A stretch of 64,000 nucleotides of DNA from Zeaxanthinibacter sp. PT1. GTDB lineage: Bacteria; Bacteroidota; Bacteroidia; Flavobacteriales; Flavobacteriaceae. This document shows positions 6,710-15,070 of this stretch, piece after piece. The notes beneath the pieces are model-generated. The model had not been told where the DNA came from and did no database searches. It saw only the letters and a list, made by a program, of their open reading frames with translations. The first letter of the stretch is position 1. Each line of letters opens with the position of its first letter. The stretch covers positions 744,001-808,000 of the forward strand of contig NZ_JAQPCN010000001.1 of the NCBI RefSeq assembly GCF_028464225.1. The letters run 5' to 3'. The translations under genes and the position numbers were made by a program.

Positions 6710-8167
6710 ATGAAGAAAAATAATCTGGATAATTTGTTCCAAGACAGGCTGAAGGATTACGAGGAATCCCCTCCGGAAGGGATGTGGGAAAGAATTTCGG
6801 GAACCCTGGACCAGCAAAAGAAGAAGAAAAGATTATTAGCGCTCTGGTGGAAATTAGGGGGAGTGGCTGCCGTATTGGCGTTATTTATCTACCTGGGGCT
6901 GAGGCCCGGTAGTACGGATCCCGATCTAATCCTTACCGATACAACAGAACAGGCTCCCGGGGAGCAGAAGGAACAAAAGCCTGTACAGACAACACCAACT
7001 AATGCTGTAGCAGGTTCCGCACAAAAATCTACTCCTATAACCAATACACCTGCCAGGCCTGTTGATGAAGTACGGGGAAATCAATTGAGTGGCATTGAAG
7101 GGAAAAACTCCAAGGGTAAACGCAACGCCACCCTGGCCCGCACTCTGCAAGACATTCCACAAAGACCCGGGAAGAAGAACGGTGATGAAGCGGCCAGAAA
7201 GCTGCAGTCTTCCTTAGCTTCAGTTTCCGAAAATGCTGAAAACCGTCAGGAAAATAACAAAGCATTAGCCACAGAGGGAGAAGATGACAACCGGCAAGGC
7301 ATAAATAAATACCAATCGGAACAAAGTTCAGATATTGCTGAAAATCAGAATGTTGAATCCATAAAAGAACCAGAAAAGGAACGTTCCATCTTTGAAGTAG
7401 TGGATGCAGACAAAGAAGAACTGGCACAACAGGAAGAGAGTCGGAAATGGTCCGTGGGGCCGCGTGTTGCCCCGGTCTTTTTTAATTCTTTCGGACAGGG
7501 TTCTCCCATACACTCCAGCTTCACTGCCAATTCCAAATCAGGGAGTGTTAACGTGAGCTACGGGATAGCTGTTTCGTATAATCTCAGCCCCAAACTGAAA
7601 ATACGTTCCGGCCTTCATAAAGTAGATTACGGCTATGACACCAATGACGTTTCCTTCTCCGCATCCCCCATTGCCGGGGAACAAACAAAACTGGATCATA
7701 TCGTTTACAACAGGACCTCCAGGAACCTCGTAGTAAGAAGCGAAGCTGTCACTAAAGAGCAACCTTCAGCAGGGTTGGCCGATGTGAGTGCCCAAAGCCC
7801 GGGGAAGTCCGGACGTATGAACCAGCAATTCGGTTACCTGGAAGTTCCCCTGGAGATCAACTATGTACTCAGTGACCGCAAACTCGGCGTGGATCTCATC
7901 GGTGGGGTCAGTACCCTGTTCCTGACCGATAACTCGATTATACTTGAAGCCGAAGGAAGCCAGACCCTCGTAGGAGATGTCAACAATATTAATAAGCTCA
8001 ATTTCAGCACTAATATCGGACTCGGGTTCTATTATCGTCTTGCGCCCAGCATCCAACTGAATATAGACCCGGTATTCAAGTACCAGCTCAATACCTTCTC
8101 CGATACTGCAGGTTCCTTTAACCCTTATTCCCTGGGTGTTTACAGCGGCCTGAATATCAGGTTCTGA
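6710..8167 (+). CDS. Trans-envelope anti-sigma protein with outer-membrane beta-barrel (Dma-like)
   Basis: 485 residues in three parts. Residues 1-40 are a cytoplasmic segment (DRLKDYEESPPEGMWERISG) that probably holds the sigma factor, followed by one membrane helix at about 43-64. Residues 65-245 are a low-complexity Gln/Asn/Glu/Lys-rich linker able to cross the periplasm. Residues 246-485 are a beta-barrel domain with alternating strands (YLEVPLEINYVLSD, LNFSTNIGLGFYYRL, YSLGVYSGLNIRF) ending in phenylalanine as outer-membrane proteins do. This matches the dual-membrane-spanning anti-sigma factors described in Bacteroides thetaiotaomicron. It ends overlapping plsC by 11 nt, convergent. Confidence 0.82.
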   Translation: MKKNNLDNLFQDRLKDYEESPPEGMWERISGTLDQQKKKKRLLALWWKLGGVAAVLALFIYLGLRPGSTDPDLILTDTTEQAPGEQKEQKPVQTTPTNAVAGSAQKSTPITNTPARPVDEVRGNQLSGIEGKNSKGKRNATLARTLQDIPQRPGKKNGDEAARKLQSSLASVSENAENRQENNKALATEGEDDNRQGINKYQSEQSSDIAENQNVESIKEPEKERSIFEVVDADKEELAQQEESRKWSVGPRVAPVFFNSFGQGSPIHSSFTANSKSGSVNVSYGIAVSYNLSPKLKIRSGLHKVDYGYDTNDVSFSASPIAGEQTKLDHIVYNRTSRNLVVRSEAVTKEQPSAGLADVSAQSPGKSGRMNQQFGYLEVPLEINYVLSDRKLGVDLIGGVSTLFLTDNSIILEAEGSQTLVGDVNNINKLNFSTNIGLGFYYRLAPSIQLNIDPVFKYQLNTFSDTAGSFNPYSLGVYSGLNIRF

Positions 8168-8927
8168 CAGGTTCAGGTATTGGCTGCCTCGTATCTTGCT
8201 GTAAGTCATTGAGGAAGATCTGCCGCACTTGCAGGCTTAATTGACTCTTATCTTCTTCTTGCAACTTGGCAGTATCGATAAATGGATGGACATTAACCCT
8301 CAGCGGTCCCGGCCTGCCTTTGGCCAATGTAAAAGGCAGTCTTTTTTTATTATCTAAAAATGTGATGGGCACCAGGCGGATCTGGTGAGCGATAGACATA
8401 CGGAAGGCTCCTTCCTTAAAATTGTCGAGCAGCACGGATTCTTCCGGGACCCCTCCTTCGGGAAAAATACAGATACTCAGCCCCTGGTTCAACCTCTTCT
8501 GAGCGCGGCGGTATACTCCCATCCGGCTCCGACTGTCCTCACGATCAACCATGATGCATACTCGTTTATAAAAGAACCCGAAGAGCGGGATATTGACCAG
8601 CTCTTTCTTTCCCACGAATACGAACGGACTTTTACTCACACGTAGCATCAACATAATGTCCAGCATGCTGGTGTGATTAGCCACAAGCATATAACTTTCT
8701 CCCTTTACCAGTTTCTCCTTATACCTGATGCGGGGCGGGCAGCCCATGCCGTATAATATAAAAGGAGCCCAGATGTTCCGGGCCAACCAAAAAAACTGTT
8801 TATAGGTGCGTTCAGATAAGGTGGTGAGGATCAGGAAAGGTAGAGCGATCAGGATAGGAACTGCGACCAGGATATAGAACCAAATGTGGTAGAGAACTCC
8901 CCCGATTTTTAAAAGGGCTTTACGCAT
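8157..8927 (-). CDS. plsC: 1-acyl-sn-glycerol-3-phosphate acyltransferase
   Basis: Inner-membrane enzyme acylating lysophosphatidic acid to phosphatidic acid. 256 residues: an N-terminal hydrophobic segment (about 10-35), the acyltransferase box NHTSMLD (His and Asp catalytic), the MVDREDSRSR block, FPEGG, and a PITFLDNK block. A minus-7 box TACTTTTG at 8933-8940 lies only 5 nt before the ATG, so the message is nearly leaderless. It is divergent from trpS and convergent with the anti-sigma gene. Confidence 0.92.
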   Translation of the reverse strand: MRKALLKIGGVLYHIWFYILVAVPILIALPFLILTTLSERTYKQFFWLARNIWAPFILYGMGCPPRIRYKEKLVKGESYMLVANHTSMLDIMLMLRVSKSPFVFVGKKELVNIPLFGFFYKRVCIMVDREDSRSRMGVYRRAQKRLNQGLSICIFPEGGVPEESVLLDNFKEGAFRMSIAHQIRLVPITFLDNKKRLPFTLAKGRPGPLRVNVHPFIDTAKLQEEDKSQLSLQVRQIFLNDLQQDTRQPIPEPVRT

Positions 8928-8932
8928 GGAAT

Positions 8933-8940
8933 CAAAAGTA
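8933..8940 (-). promoter_or_regulatory. Minus-7 box of plsC promoter
   Basis: TACTTTTG on the minus strand matches TAnnTTTG exactly, 5 nt from the plsC ATG. No matching TTG at 19-21 nt was found. Confidence 0.45.
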
Positions 8941-8970
8941 ACAATTTTAGCAAGGTTTTAGATAATCTGT

Positions 8971-8978
8971 TACTTTTG
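8971..8978 (+). promoter_or_regulatory. Minus-7 box of trpS promoter
   Basis: TACTTTTG matches TAnnTTTG exactly and lies 20 nt before the trpS ATG. It shares the 71-bp divergent region with the plsC box. Confidence 0.5.
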
Positions 8979-8998
8979 TCTTTTCCAAAAAAACGCAG

Positions 8999-9967
8999 AT
9001 GGCAAGAATCCTGACCGGCATACAGAGCACCGGAACTCCTCACCTTGGGAACATCCTCGGAGCGATTATCCCCGCAATTAAAATGGCAAAGGATCCCGCG
9101 AATGAATCCTATCTTTTTATCGCAGACATGCATTCGCTCACCCAGATAAAGAACGGGGATACCCTGAGACAGAATACTTTTGCAACAGCTGCCACCTGGT
9201 TGTCTTTTGGTTTAGATGTAAACAAAACAGTTTTTTACCGGCAGAGCGATGTCCCTCAGGTTACCGAACTATCCTGGTACCTGAGTTGTTTCTTCCCCTA
9301 CCAGCGACTTACGCTTGCGCATTCATTCAAAGATAAGGCCGACAGGCTGGAGGATGTCAATTCAGGGCTTTTCACTTACCCTATGTTAATGGCTGCAGAC
9401 ATACTGTTATACGACGCCAATATAGTGCCTGTAGGCAAGGACCAGTTACAACACCTGGAAATGACTCGTGATGTCGCTTCAAGGTTCCACGCACAACTGG
9501 GGGAAACTTTTGTCTTACCCGAAGCACAGGTCCAGGAAGAGACTATGTATGTTCCGGGTACGGATGGTGAGAAAATGAGTAAGAGCAAGGGAAACCTTAT
9601 CGATATCTTCCAGACCGACAAAAAACTGCGCAAGCAGATCATGGGAATCAAAACGGACAGCACCCCGCTGGAGGATCCCAAAGATCCGGATACAGATAAC
9701 GTATTTGCCCTGTATAAAATCCTAGGCAGCCCCGAACAAGTGGCCGAGATGCGAGCGAACTATACCGGGGGCAATTACGGCTATGGTCATGCCAAGCAAG
9801 CTTTATTTGAACTGATCTGCGAGCGTTTTAAAGAACCCAGGGAAAAGTTCGAATATTACAAGGCACACCCGGAAGAGGTGGAAGAAGCTCTTTCTTTAGG
9901 TGCAGAAAAAGCCGCCTTGGTTGCCTCAGAAGTACTGGAAAGAGTCAGGGAAAAGCTGGGATATTGA
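8999..9967 (+). CDS. trpS: Tryptophanyl-tRNA synthetase
   Basis: Class I synthetase charging tRNA-Trp in the cytoplasm. 322 residues, the bacterial length. Motifs: HIGH-like TPHLGN at 13-18, the Trp pocket region AADILLYDANIVPVGKDQ, and KMSKS in GEKMSKSKGN near residue 195. Its own minus-7 box precedes it and a hairpin with T-run follows at 10010-10037. Confidence 0.97.
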   Translation: MARILTGIQSTGTPHLGNILGAIIPAIKMAKDPANESYLFIADMHSLTQIKNGDTLRQNTFATAATWLSFGLDVNKTVFYRQSDVPQVTELSWYLSCFFPYQRLTLAHSFKDKADRLEDVNSGLFTYPMLMAADILLYDANIVPVGKDQLQHLEMTRDVASRFHAQLGETFVLPEAQVQEETMYVPGTDGEKMSKSKGNLIDIFQTDKKLRKQIMGIKTDSTPLEDPKDPDTDNVFALYKILGSPEQVAEMRANYTGGNYGYGHAKQALFELICERFKEPREKFEYYKAHPEEVEEALSLGAEKAALVASEVLERVREKLGY

Positions 9968-10009
9968 CAATAGATCTCTTTTTTTCAACTTACTCTTAGA
10001 TATATTCAA

Positions 10010-10037
10010 AACCGACCGTGTGGTCGGTTCTATTTTT
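10010..10037 (+). terminator. trpS terminator that is also a TetR-operator-like palindrome
   Basis: AACCGACC-GTGT-GGTCGGTT is a perfect 8-bp inverted repeat followed by CTATTTTTTT, a good terminator for trpS. Its core CCGACC-N4-GGTCGG is repeated near the TetR gene at 35534-35549. The stretch 10038-10160 up to the dprA stop holds nothing I can recognise. Confidence 0.65.
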
Positions 10038-10160
10038 TTCACCGGTCACTTTCCCCTAGCAAGCCCCGGTATTAAACGGCATTTTATCGACCAAAGCACA
10101 ATTTTTTCACGCCGTACACTTTTCAGGACATCAAAACATACCACCGGGTTTGTATGGAGC

Positions 10161-11306
10161 TCAGGCCAGTTCAAAAAATTTTCCCGGTAAAGGACAGATA
10201 ACCCCTTTCATTTCCAGCTCTAAGAGCAATCTTGAACATGCCGACACCGGAAGTCCGCAATGAATGGCAATTTCATCTAACTGTTGCTTCCCTTCTTCTG
10301 CCAGGTAATCCACAACTTGCTGCTCTACCGGTTTAAGACTTACGAACAACTGCTGTTGTATTGCCCTGGACTTGATCCGGGCAGTATCCCAGTTCAGCAT
10401 TTTAACCAAGTCTTCTGCAGAAGAAAGTAAATGTGCCTTATGGGTTTTGATCAGGGTATTACACCCACGGCTGAAGACATCCGTGGTCCTCCCGGGAACA
10501 GCGAATACTTCCCGGTTGTAGTCCGCGGCGAGATTGGCTGTGACCAGGCTCCCCCCTCTTTCCCCCGATTCTACCACTACGGTGGCATGGCTTAACCCGG
10601 CGATGAGTCGGTTTCTTTTTAAAAAATTTTCTCGCAGCGGCAGGCTTTTACTCCATTGTTCCGTGAAAAATCCGCCGTTTTTCATCACGCTATCCCTGTA
10701 AATACCATGCTCCGGTGGGTAAAGCCGGTTTAGGCCGTGCGCCAGGCAGCCTATGGTCTGAAGTCCATGGGCCATAGCAGCACGTTGCACGCAGATATCC
10801 ACCCCGTAGGCAAAACCACTGACAATAACCGGGTTATGAGTAGCCAGTGCTTCTATAAAGCTATGACAGAATTCCCTTCCCCGGCCGGTCATGCTCCGGG
10901 TGCCGACAACACTGATCACCTTCTTCCCCCTCAGCTTTATGTCGCCCATATAAAAAAGAATAATTGGAGCATCCACGCAGTGATAAAGCTTTGCCGGGTA
11001 ATCTGGCTGCTGGTAATAATAATAACGGATGTTGCGTTTCCTGAGAAACTCCATTTCCTTTTCCGCAGCACGGGCATGAACGGGATCATGAAGCCCGGAT
11101 AACATTGCAGACCCGATCCGGTCAATTTTCAGCAGCTTGTGCATTTTATCGGTAAAAACCGCGGCAGGGCTGCCACAATGGGCGATTAATTTTTTCGCAC
11201 TGATGTCTCCTAAATTAGGAATATGCTGCAATCTAAGCGCTGCAAAGAGCTCATTTTCGGGCAACTCCGTGCTTTCGGAGCCTTTATTCACATTCGGATG
11301 ATCCAT
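10161..11306 (-). CDS. dprA: DNA-processing protein DprA
   Basis: Loads RecA on incoming single-stranded DNA during natural transformation. 381 residues from ATG at 11306; a GTG at 11345 in the same frame would leave only 26 bp to the divergent gene and is less likely. An N-terminal helix-hairpin-helix region (IPNLGDISAKKLIAHCGSP) is followed by a Rossmann-like DprA core with VVGTRSMTGRGREFC, VSGFAYGVD and ESGERGGSLVTANLA, and a C-terminal winged-helix DML1 domain (LDEIAIHCGLPVSACSRLLL). It is monocistronic and convergent with trpS. Confidence 0.93.
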   Translation of the reverse strand: MDHPNVNKGSESTELPENELFAALRLQHIPNLGDISAKKLIAHCGSPAAVFTDKMHKLLKIDRIGSAMLSGLHDPVHARAAEKEMEFLRKRNIRYYYYQQPDYPAKLYHCVDAPIILFYMGDIKLRGKKVISVVGTRSMTGRGREFCHSFIEALATHNPVIVSGFAYGVDICVQRAAMAHGLQTIGCLAHGLNRLYPPEHGIYRDSVMKNGGFFTEQWSKSLPLRENFLKRNRLIAGLSHATVVVESGERGGSLVTANLAADYNREVFAVPGRTTDVFSRGCNTLIKTHKAHLLSSAEDLVKMLNWDTARIKSRAIQQQLFVSLKPVEQQVVDYLAEEGKQQLDEIAIHCGLPVSACSRLLLELEMKGVICPLPGKFFELA

Positions 11307-11371
11307 ATCTGTTAATAAAAAGTTATCGTTTCTGCTTTTACTCACTGCAAAAATTTTCCATCTTTGTAGTT

Positions 11372-12322
11372 ATGAGTGCAGCATTTTATATAGAAGAACT
11401 TCTTTACCGTTATAATTGTGTCGTTGTACCGGGCTTCGGTGCCTTCCTGACACAAATGAAATCTGCTGTACTGCACAAAACAACCAATACTTTTGATCCA
11501 CCGTCTAAAGTGATCTCCTTTAACCAGCAATTGGACAGCAATGACGGCCTGTTGGTTTCCTACATCGCCCATGCAGAGAATACCACTTATGACGAGATGT
11601 TAGAAGCCCTCTCCAAAAAGGTGAAGGAGTGGAAACAGGAGCTGGAGACTCAGAAATCCCTGAAATTTGGAAATCTCGGTGAGTTCCGCCTGAATCGCGA
11701 AGGCAGGTTGTTGTTCCGCCCGGCCAACCAGGTGAATTTCCTGACTGCATCTTTTGGATTAAGTTCAGTGGTTTCTCCACAGGTGACCAGGGAGGCCCTG
11801 AAAGAAGAGGTGCAGGAACTGGAAGAACGTATCCCTTTTATCATCACTCCGGAGGAGCGGAAAAAAAGCAATTTCCGGCCTTACTATAAATACGCAGCCA
11901 TCCTATTATTGGCTTTCTCTACGGGAGTGACGGGATTCAGGATGTACGAGACCTCTGTTGAAAACCAACAGATCGCAAGGCAACAGACCCAGCAATTGGT
12001 GCAGAAAAATATACAGGAGGCCACATTTTTCAGTGCAGCTCCGCTAGAATTACCTGCCATAAGCCTGAATGTCACTAAAAAACCTGCTACTCCAAAACAT
12101 CACGTTATCGCAGGAGCGTTCCGCTATAAAGCCAACGCGGATAAGAAGGTTCGACAATTAAAGCGAAAAGGCTTTGATGCTGCTGCTTACCTGGGTACCA
12201 ACTCATTTGGACTCCACCAGGTAGTATACGCCAGTTTCGTGGATTCGCAAGAAGCCCTAGACTACCTTATGGACGTTAAGGAGAATGTTTCCAGGGATGC
12301 CTGGTTGCTTTCCAAGAAGTAA
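11372..12322 (+). CDS. HU-CCDC81 and SPOR domain protein
   Basis: 316 residues. The N-terminal 125 residues match the two prokaryotic HU-CCDC81 domains (FYIEELLYRYNCVVVPGFGAF; KFGNLGEFRLNREGRLLFRP). A membrane helix lies at about 172-188 (YAAILLLAFSTGVTGF), and the C-terminal 75 residues are a SPOR domain (HHVIAGAFRYKANADKKV). SPOR domains bind denuded peptidoglycan at division sites, so it likely spans from a cytoplasmic HU-like head to septal murein. The gene is divergent from dprA. Precise function unknown. Confidence 0.85.
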   Translation: MSAAFYIEELLYRYNCVVVPGFGAFLTQMKSAVLHKTTNTFDPPSKVISFNQQLDSNDGLLVSYIAHAENTTYDEMLEALSKKVKEWKQELETQKSLKFGNLGEFRLNREGRLLFRPANQVNFLTASFGLSSVVSPQVTREALKEEVQELEERIPFIITPEERKKSNFRPYYKYAAILLLAFSTGVTGFRMYETSVENQQIARQQTQQLVQKNIQEATFFSAAPLELPAISLNVTKKPATPKHHVIAGAFRYKANADKKVRQLKRKGFDAAAYLGTNSFGLHQVVYASFVDSQEALDYLMDVKENVSRDAWLLSKK

Positions 12323-12386
12323 TCTCCCTTATTTAACCATCCCCGCATTAATGTATCGGCTCCGAATTTCTGTTGGATAGCTTCAC

Positions 12387-12413
12387 TTGTGCCAACATTT
12401 GAACTTATCTTTG
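12387..12413 (+). promoter_or_regulatory. Promoter of the acyl-CoA thioesterase gene
   Basis: TTG (12387-12389), 16 nt, TATCTTTG (12406-12413), which matches TAnnTTTG exactly. It lies 17 nt before the ATG. The spacer is somewhat short for this promoter class. Confidence 0.5.
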
Positions 12414-12430
12414 CACAAAATTTTTAATCC

Positions 12431-12949
12431 ATGGAGCCTAAGACGCCGAGTGAATCACGAACTATAATGACAGACCTGGTCCTGCCCAGCGAAACTAACC
12501 CCCTGAACAACCTGTTCGGCGGGGAATTACTGGCCAGGATGGATCGCGCAGCAAGTATTGCTGCAAGGCGCCATAGCCGGAGGATCGTAGTTACGGCATC
12601 TGTTAACCATGTGGCCTTTAACCGATCTGTCCCCCTGGGAAGCGTGGTTACGGTAGAAGCAGCGATATCGCGGAACTTCAGGACTTCTATGGAGGTGTTT
12701 ATCGATGTCTGGATAGAAGATCGCTTTAGCGGGCAACGAACTAAAGCCAATGAGGCTATTTATACCTTTGTGGCCGTAGACGACACCGGGAAACCTACCG
12801 AGGTACCGCCCCTGGTCCCCGAAACTCAACAGGAAAAAGAACGTTATGCCGCTGCACTCAGGAGAAAACAGCTCAGCCTTGTACTGGCAGGAAAAATGAA
12901 ACCGGCCGAGGCTACAGAACTGAAGGCACTTTTTGTTCCATCCGAATAA
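12431..12949 (+). CDS. Hotdog-fold acyl-CoA thioesterase (YciA/BACH type)
   Basis: Hydrolyses acyl-CoA to free acid and CoA in the cytoplasm. 172 residues with one hotdog domain: the motif NPLNNLFGGELLARMD carries the catalytic Asn/Asp region, followed by VTASVNHVAFNRSVPLGSVV and the strand VEVFIDVWIEDRFSG-like segment. Single gene with its own promoter; it faces the aldo/keto reductase tail-to-tail. Chain-length preference cannot be read. Confidence 0.88.
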   Translation: MEPKTPSESRTIMTDLVLPSETNPLNNLFGGELLARMDRAASIAARRHSRRIVVTASVNHVAFNRSVPLGSVVTVEAAISRNFRTSMEVFIDVWIEDRFSGQRTKANEAIYTFVAVDDTGKPTEVPPLVPETQQEKERYAAALRRKQLSLVLAGKMKPAEATELKALFVPSE

Positions 12950-12953
12950 AAAG

Positions 12954-12976
12954 ATGGCCCGTCAGAAACGGGCCAT
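12954..12976 (-). terminator. Terminator of the minus-strand aldo/keto reductase operon
   Basis: ATGGCCCGT and ACGGGCCAT form a perfect 9-bp stem with a 5-nt loop. On the minus strand it is followed by CTTTTTATT; on the plus strand the tail is not T-rich, so it mainly serves the minus strand. Confidence 0.7.
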
Positions 12977-12982
12977 TGTAGT

Positions 12983-13822
12983 TTAGAAATCGAAATTGTC
13001 CGGGTCCGGGCCAAACCGGCTACCCTTATCCATAGCGTCGAGCTTTTCCATATCCTCAGGTGAGAGTTCAAAATCGAACAGTTGCGCATTGGCAATAATA
13101 CGGTCTTTTTTAGTCGATTTTGGGATAGTGATCACCCCTTTCTGAAGATCCCACCTTAAAACCACCTGGGCAATGGTCTTGTTATATTTATCGGCAAGTA
13201 CCGCAAATTCCTCTTTCTCAAAGATATTCCCCTGCATCATCGGAGACCAGGCTTCATATTGAATCTTATGCTTATTGCAGAAGTCGATCAGCTCTTGTTG
13301 TACCAAGTATGGGTGGAATTCCATCTGGTTGACCATAGGTACTATATCTGCAGAATCCATAAGGTCTTCCAAATGATGTTGCAGAAAGTTACTCACCCCT
13401 ATAGCTCGTACCTTCTTATCTGCATATAACTTTTCCAATGCTCTCCAGGTTTCCTTGTATTTCCCGTCTACCGGCCAATGTACCAGGTAGAGATCCAGGT
13501 AATGCGTACCCAGCCTTTCCAGGCTGGCTTCAAACGCTTTTAAGGTATTTTCATATCCCTGCTCACTGTTCCATACCTTGCTGACCAGGAAAACCTCTTC
13601 TCGCCTAAGCCCACTCTCTGAAATTCCCCGACCCACACCTTCTTCATTGTTATAGGCAGCCGCAGTATCAATATGGCGATAGCCGGCATCGAGTGCCCAC
13701 TTCACGGCATTCACAACTTCCTGCCCATCGTCTGCCAGGTAGACTCCTAATCCAAAATAAGGCATGGCTACTCCATTGTGCAGCTTAAATGTTCCCTGTA
13801 GATCTGTTATCTGGTGTTTCAT
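12983..13822 (-). CDS. Aldo/keto reductase
   Basis: NADPH-dependent reductase with TIM-barrel fold. ATG at 13822 gives 279 residues beginning MKHQITDLQG; an earlier ATG at 13855 would overlap the upstream gene and add an unconserved tail. The catalytic tetrad is present: Asp and Tyr in YRHIDTAAAYNNE, Lys in FLVSKVWN, His in LYLVHWPVD. The nucleotide-binding end has IPKSTKKDRI. It lies 14 nt after the EnvC-like gene. Substrate unknown. Confidence 0.88.
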   Translation of the reverse strand: MKHQITDLQGTFKLHNGVAMPYFGLGVYLADDGQEVVNAVKWALDAGYRHIDTAAAYNNEEGVGRGISESGLRREEVFLVSKVWNSEQGYENTLKAFEASLERLGTHYLDLYLVHWPVDGKYKETWRALEKLYADKKVRAIGVSNFLQHHLEDLMDSADIVPMVNQMEFHPYLVQQELIDFCNKHKIQYEAWSPMMQGNIFEKEEFAVLADKYNKTIAQVVLRWDLQKGVITIPKSTKKDRIIANAQLFDFELSPEDMEKLDAMDKGSRFGPDPDNFDF

Positions 13823-13836
13823 ATACTGTTCTTTTT

Positions 13837-15069
13837 TTATAGCCTGTAAATCCATTCTTCCGGATTCAGCCTTGTGGCATCCCTGTAGAGGTAGAATTTA
13901 AGTTGTGTCAACCCGCTGGCCCGGTTGGTGAAGATCTCTCCCAATTCTTCTTTTGCCGCGACCTTGTCTCCCTTCTTTACGTACAAATTAGAAAGGTTGT
14001 AGTAGGTGCTGATATAATTTCCGTGTTTGATCTGTACGCCCTTATTTCCCCCCGGAACTGCTAGAATAGCTATCACCTCACCCTGAAAAACAGCCCTGGC
14101 CCTGGCCCCTTCATCGGTGGCAATGATAACCCCGTTGCTCTGGTGTTTAATCCCCGGGTAAACCGCGTCCTTATAAACTCCGAATCCCTGTCTTTTTATC
14201 CCCTTTTCTACCGGCCAGATCAACTTCCCTTTATTGGCAGAAAAGCTATTGGCCACCAATTCTGCTTCAGGGGTCAAAACGAATTTAGAATTGTCACCGC
14301 TGCTTTTGCCGGCCTCCCTATTGGCCGTGACTATAGCAGAGCGAATTAATCTCTCTATCTGCTGATCTATCTTTCGCGCTTCTTTTTGTTTGGCCTCTAT
14401 AGTTGCGGCGTATTTACTTTCATTCTGCCGTATCGTCTTGAGTAAAGCCTTCTGTTCTCCGATCTCTTTCATCAGTTGGTTTTTCACCTTCTGGTTTTCG
14501 GCTACCAGGGCATCTTTAGCTTTACGCTGTTCGGCCAGGGATTTATTAAGTTCTGCCAATTCTTCCGTCTTGGCAACAATTGCCTCTCCCTGTTCTTTCC
14601 GGAATTGGGTATACTGCTTCATGTATTGCAGCCTTTTAAACGCCTGGAAAAAACTTTCGGCAGATAACAGGAACATCAGCCTGTTCTGTTTGGCCCTGCT
14701 CTGGTAGGAACGACGGATCATCCGGGCGTAATCTTCTTTTAAAACTTCCAGGTCTTCCCTGAGTTTACTGATCTTGCGAATATTGGCATTCACTTGCCGG
14801 CTAAGAAGGTTAGACTCCTGGTTGGTTACCCTGATCAATTGCTGGCTAACCACGATCTTGCGATCCAGGGACTCCAGCTGATCAACGATATTCCCCTTCT
14901 TCTTTTTTTGGACAGTGAGCAGCCGATTCATTTCAGCGATCTCTTTCTGAAGCCTTTCCCTGCGCGCCTCCAGGGCTTTCTGCTCGCTGGACTGGGCATG
15001 TGATTGCAAACTGAGCAGCGTAAATAAAACGATCAGTATTTTCAAAAGATGTGACCCCCTACTTCTCAT
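13837..15069 (-). CDS. envC: EnvC-like murein hydrolase activator, degenerate M23 domain
   Basis: 410 residues. A signal peptide (about 1-25, ending SHA-Q) is followed by a long coiled coil (about 28-245) rich in Lys/Glu/Gln, then a LytM/M23-like domain (about 290-410). The zinc ligands of active M23 peptidases are missing: the expected HxGxD is GIKHQSNGV, and the final HLHFE-type motif reads LTQLKFYLY. That is how EnvC looks, a periplasmic activator of amidases rather than an enzyme. It follows a DUF4292 lipoprotein gene with a 1-nt gap. Confidence 0.85.
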   Translation of the reverse strand: MRSRGSHLLKILIVLFTLLSLQSHAQSSEQKALEARRERLQKEIAEMNRLLTVQKKKKGNIVDQLESLDRKIVVSQQLIRVTNQESNLLSRQVNANIRKISKLREDLEVLKEDYARMIRRSYQSRAKQNRLMFLLSAESFFQAFKRLQYMKQYTQFRKEQGEAIVAKTEELAELNKSLAEQRKAKDALVAENQKVKNQLMKEIGEQKALLKTIRQNESKYAATIEAKQKEARKIDQQIERLIRSAIVTANREAGKSSGDNSKFVLTPEAELVANSFSANKGKLIWPVEKGIKRQGFGVYKDAVYPGIKHQSNGVIIATDEGARARAVFQGEVIAILAVPGGNKGVQIKHGNYISTYYNLSNLYVKKGDKVAAKEELGEIFTNRASGLTQLKFYLYRDATRLNPEEWIYRL

Positions 15070-15070
15070 A

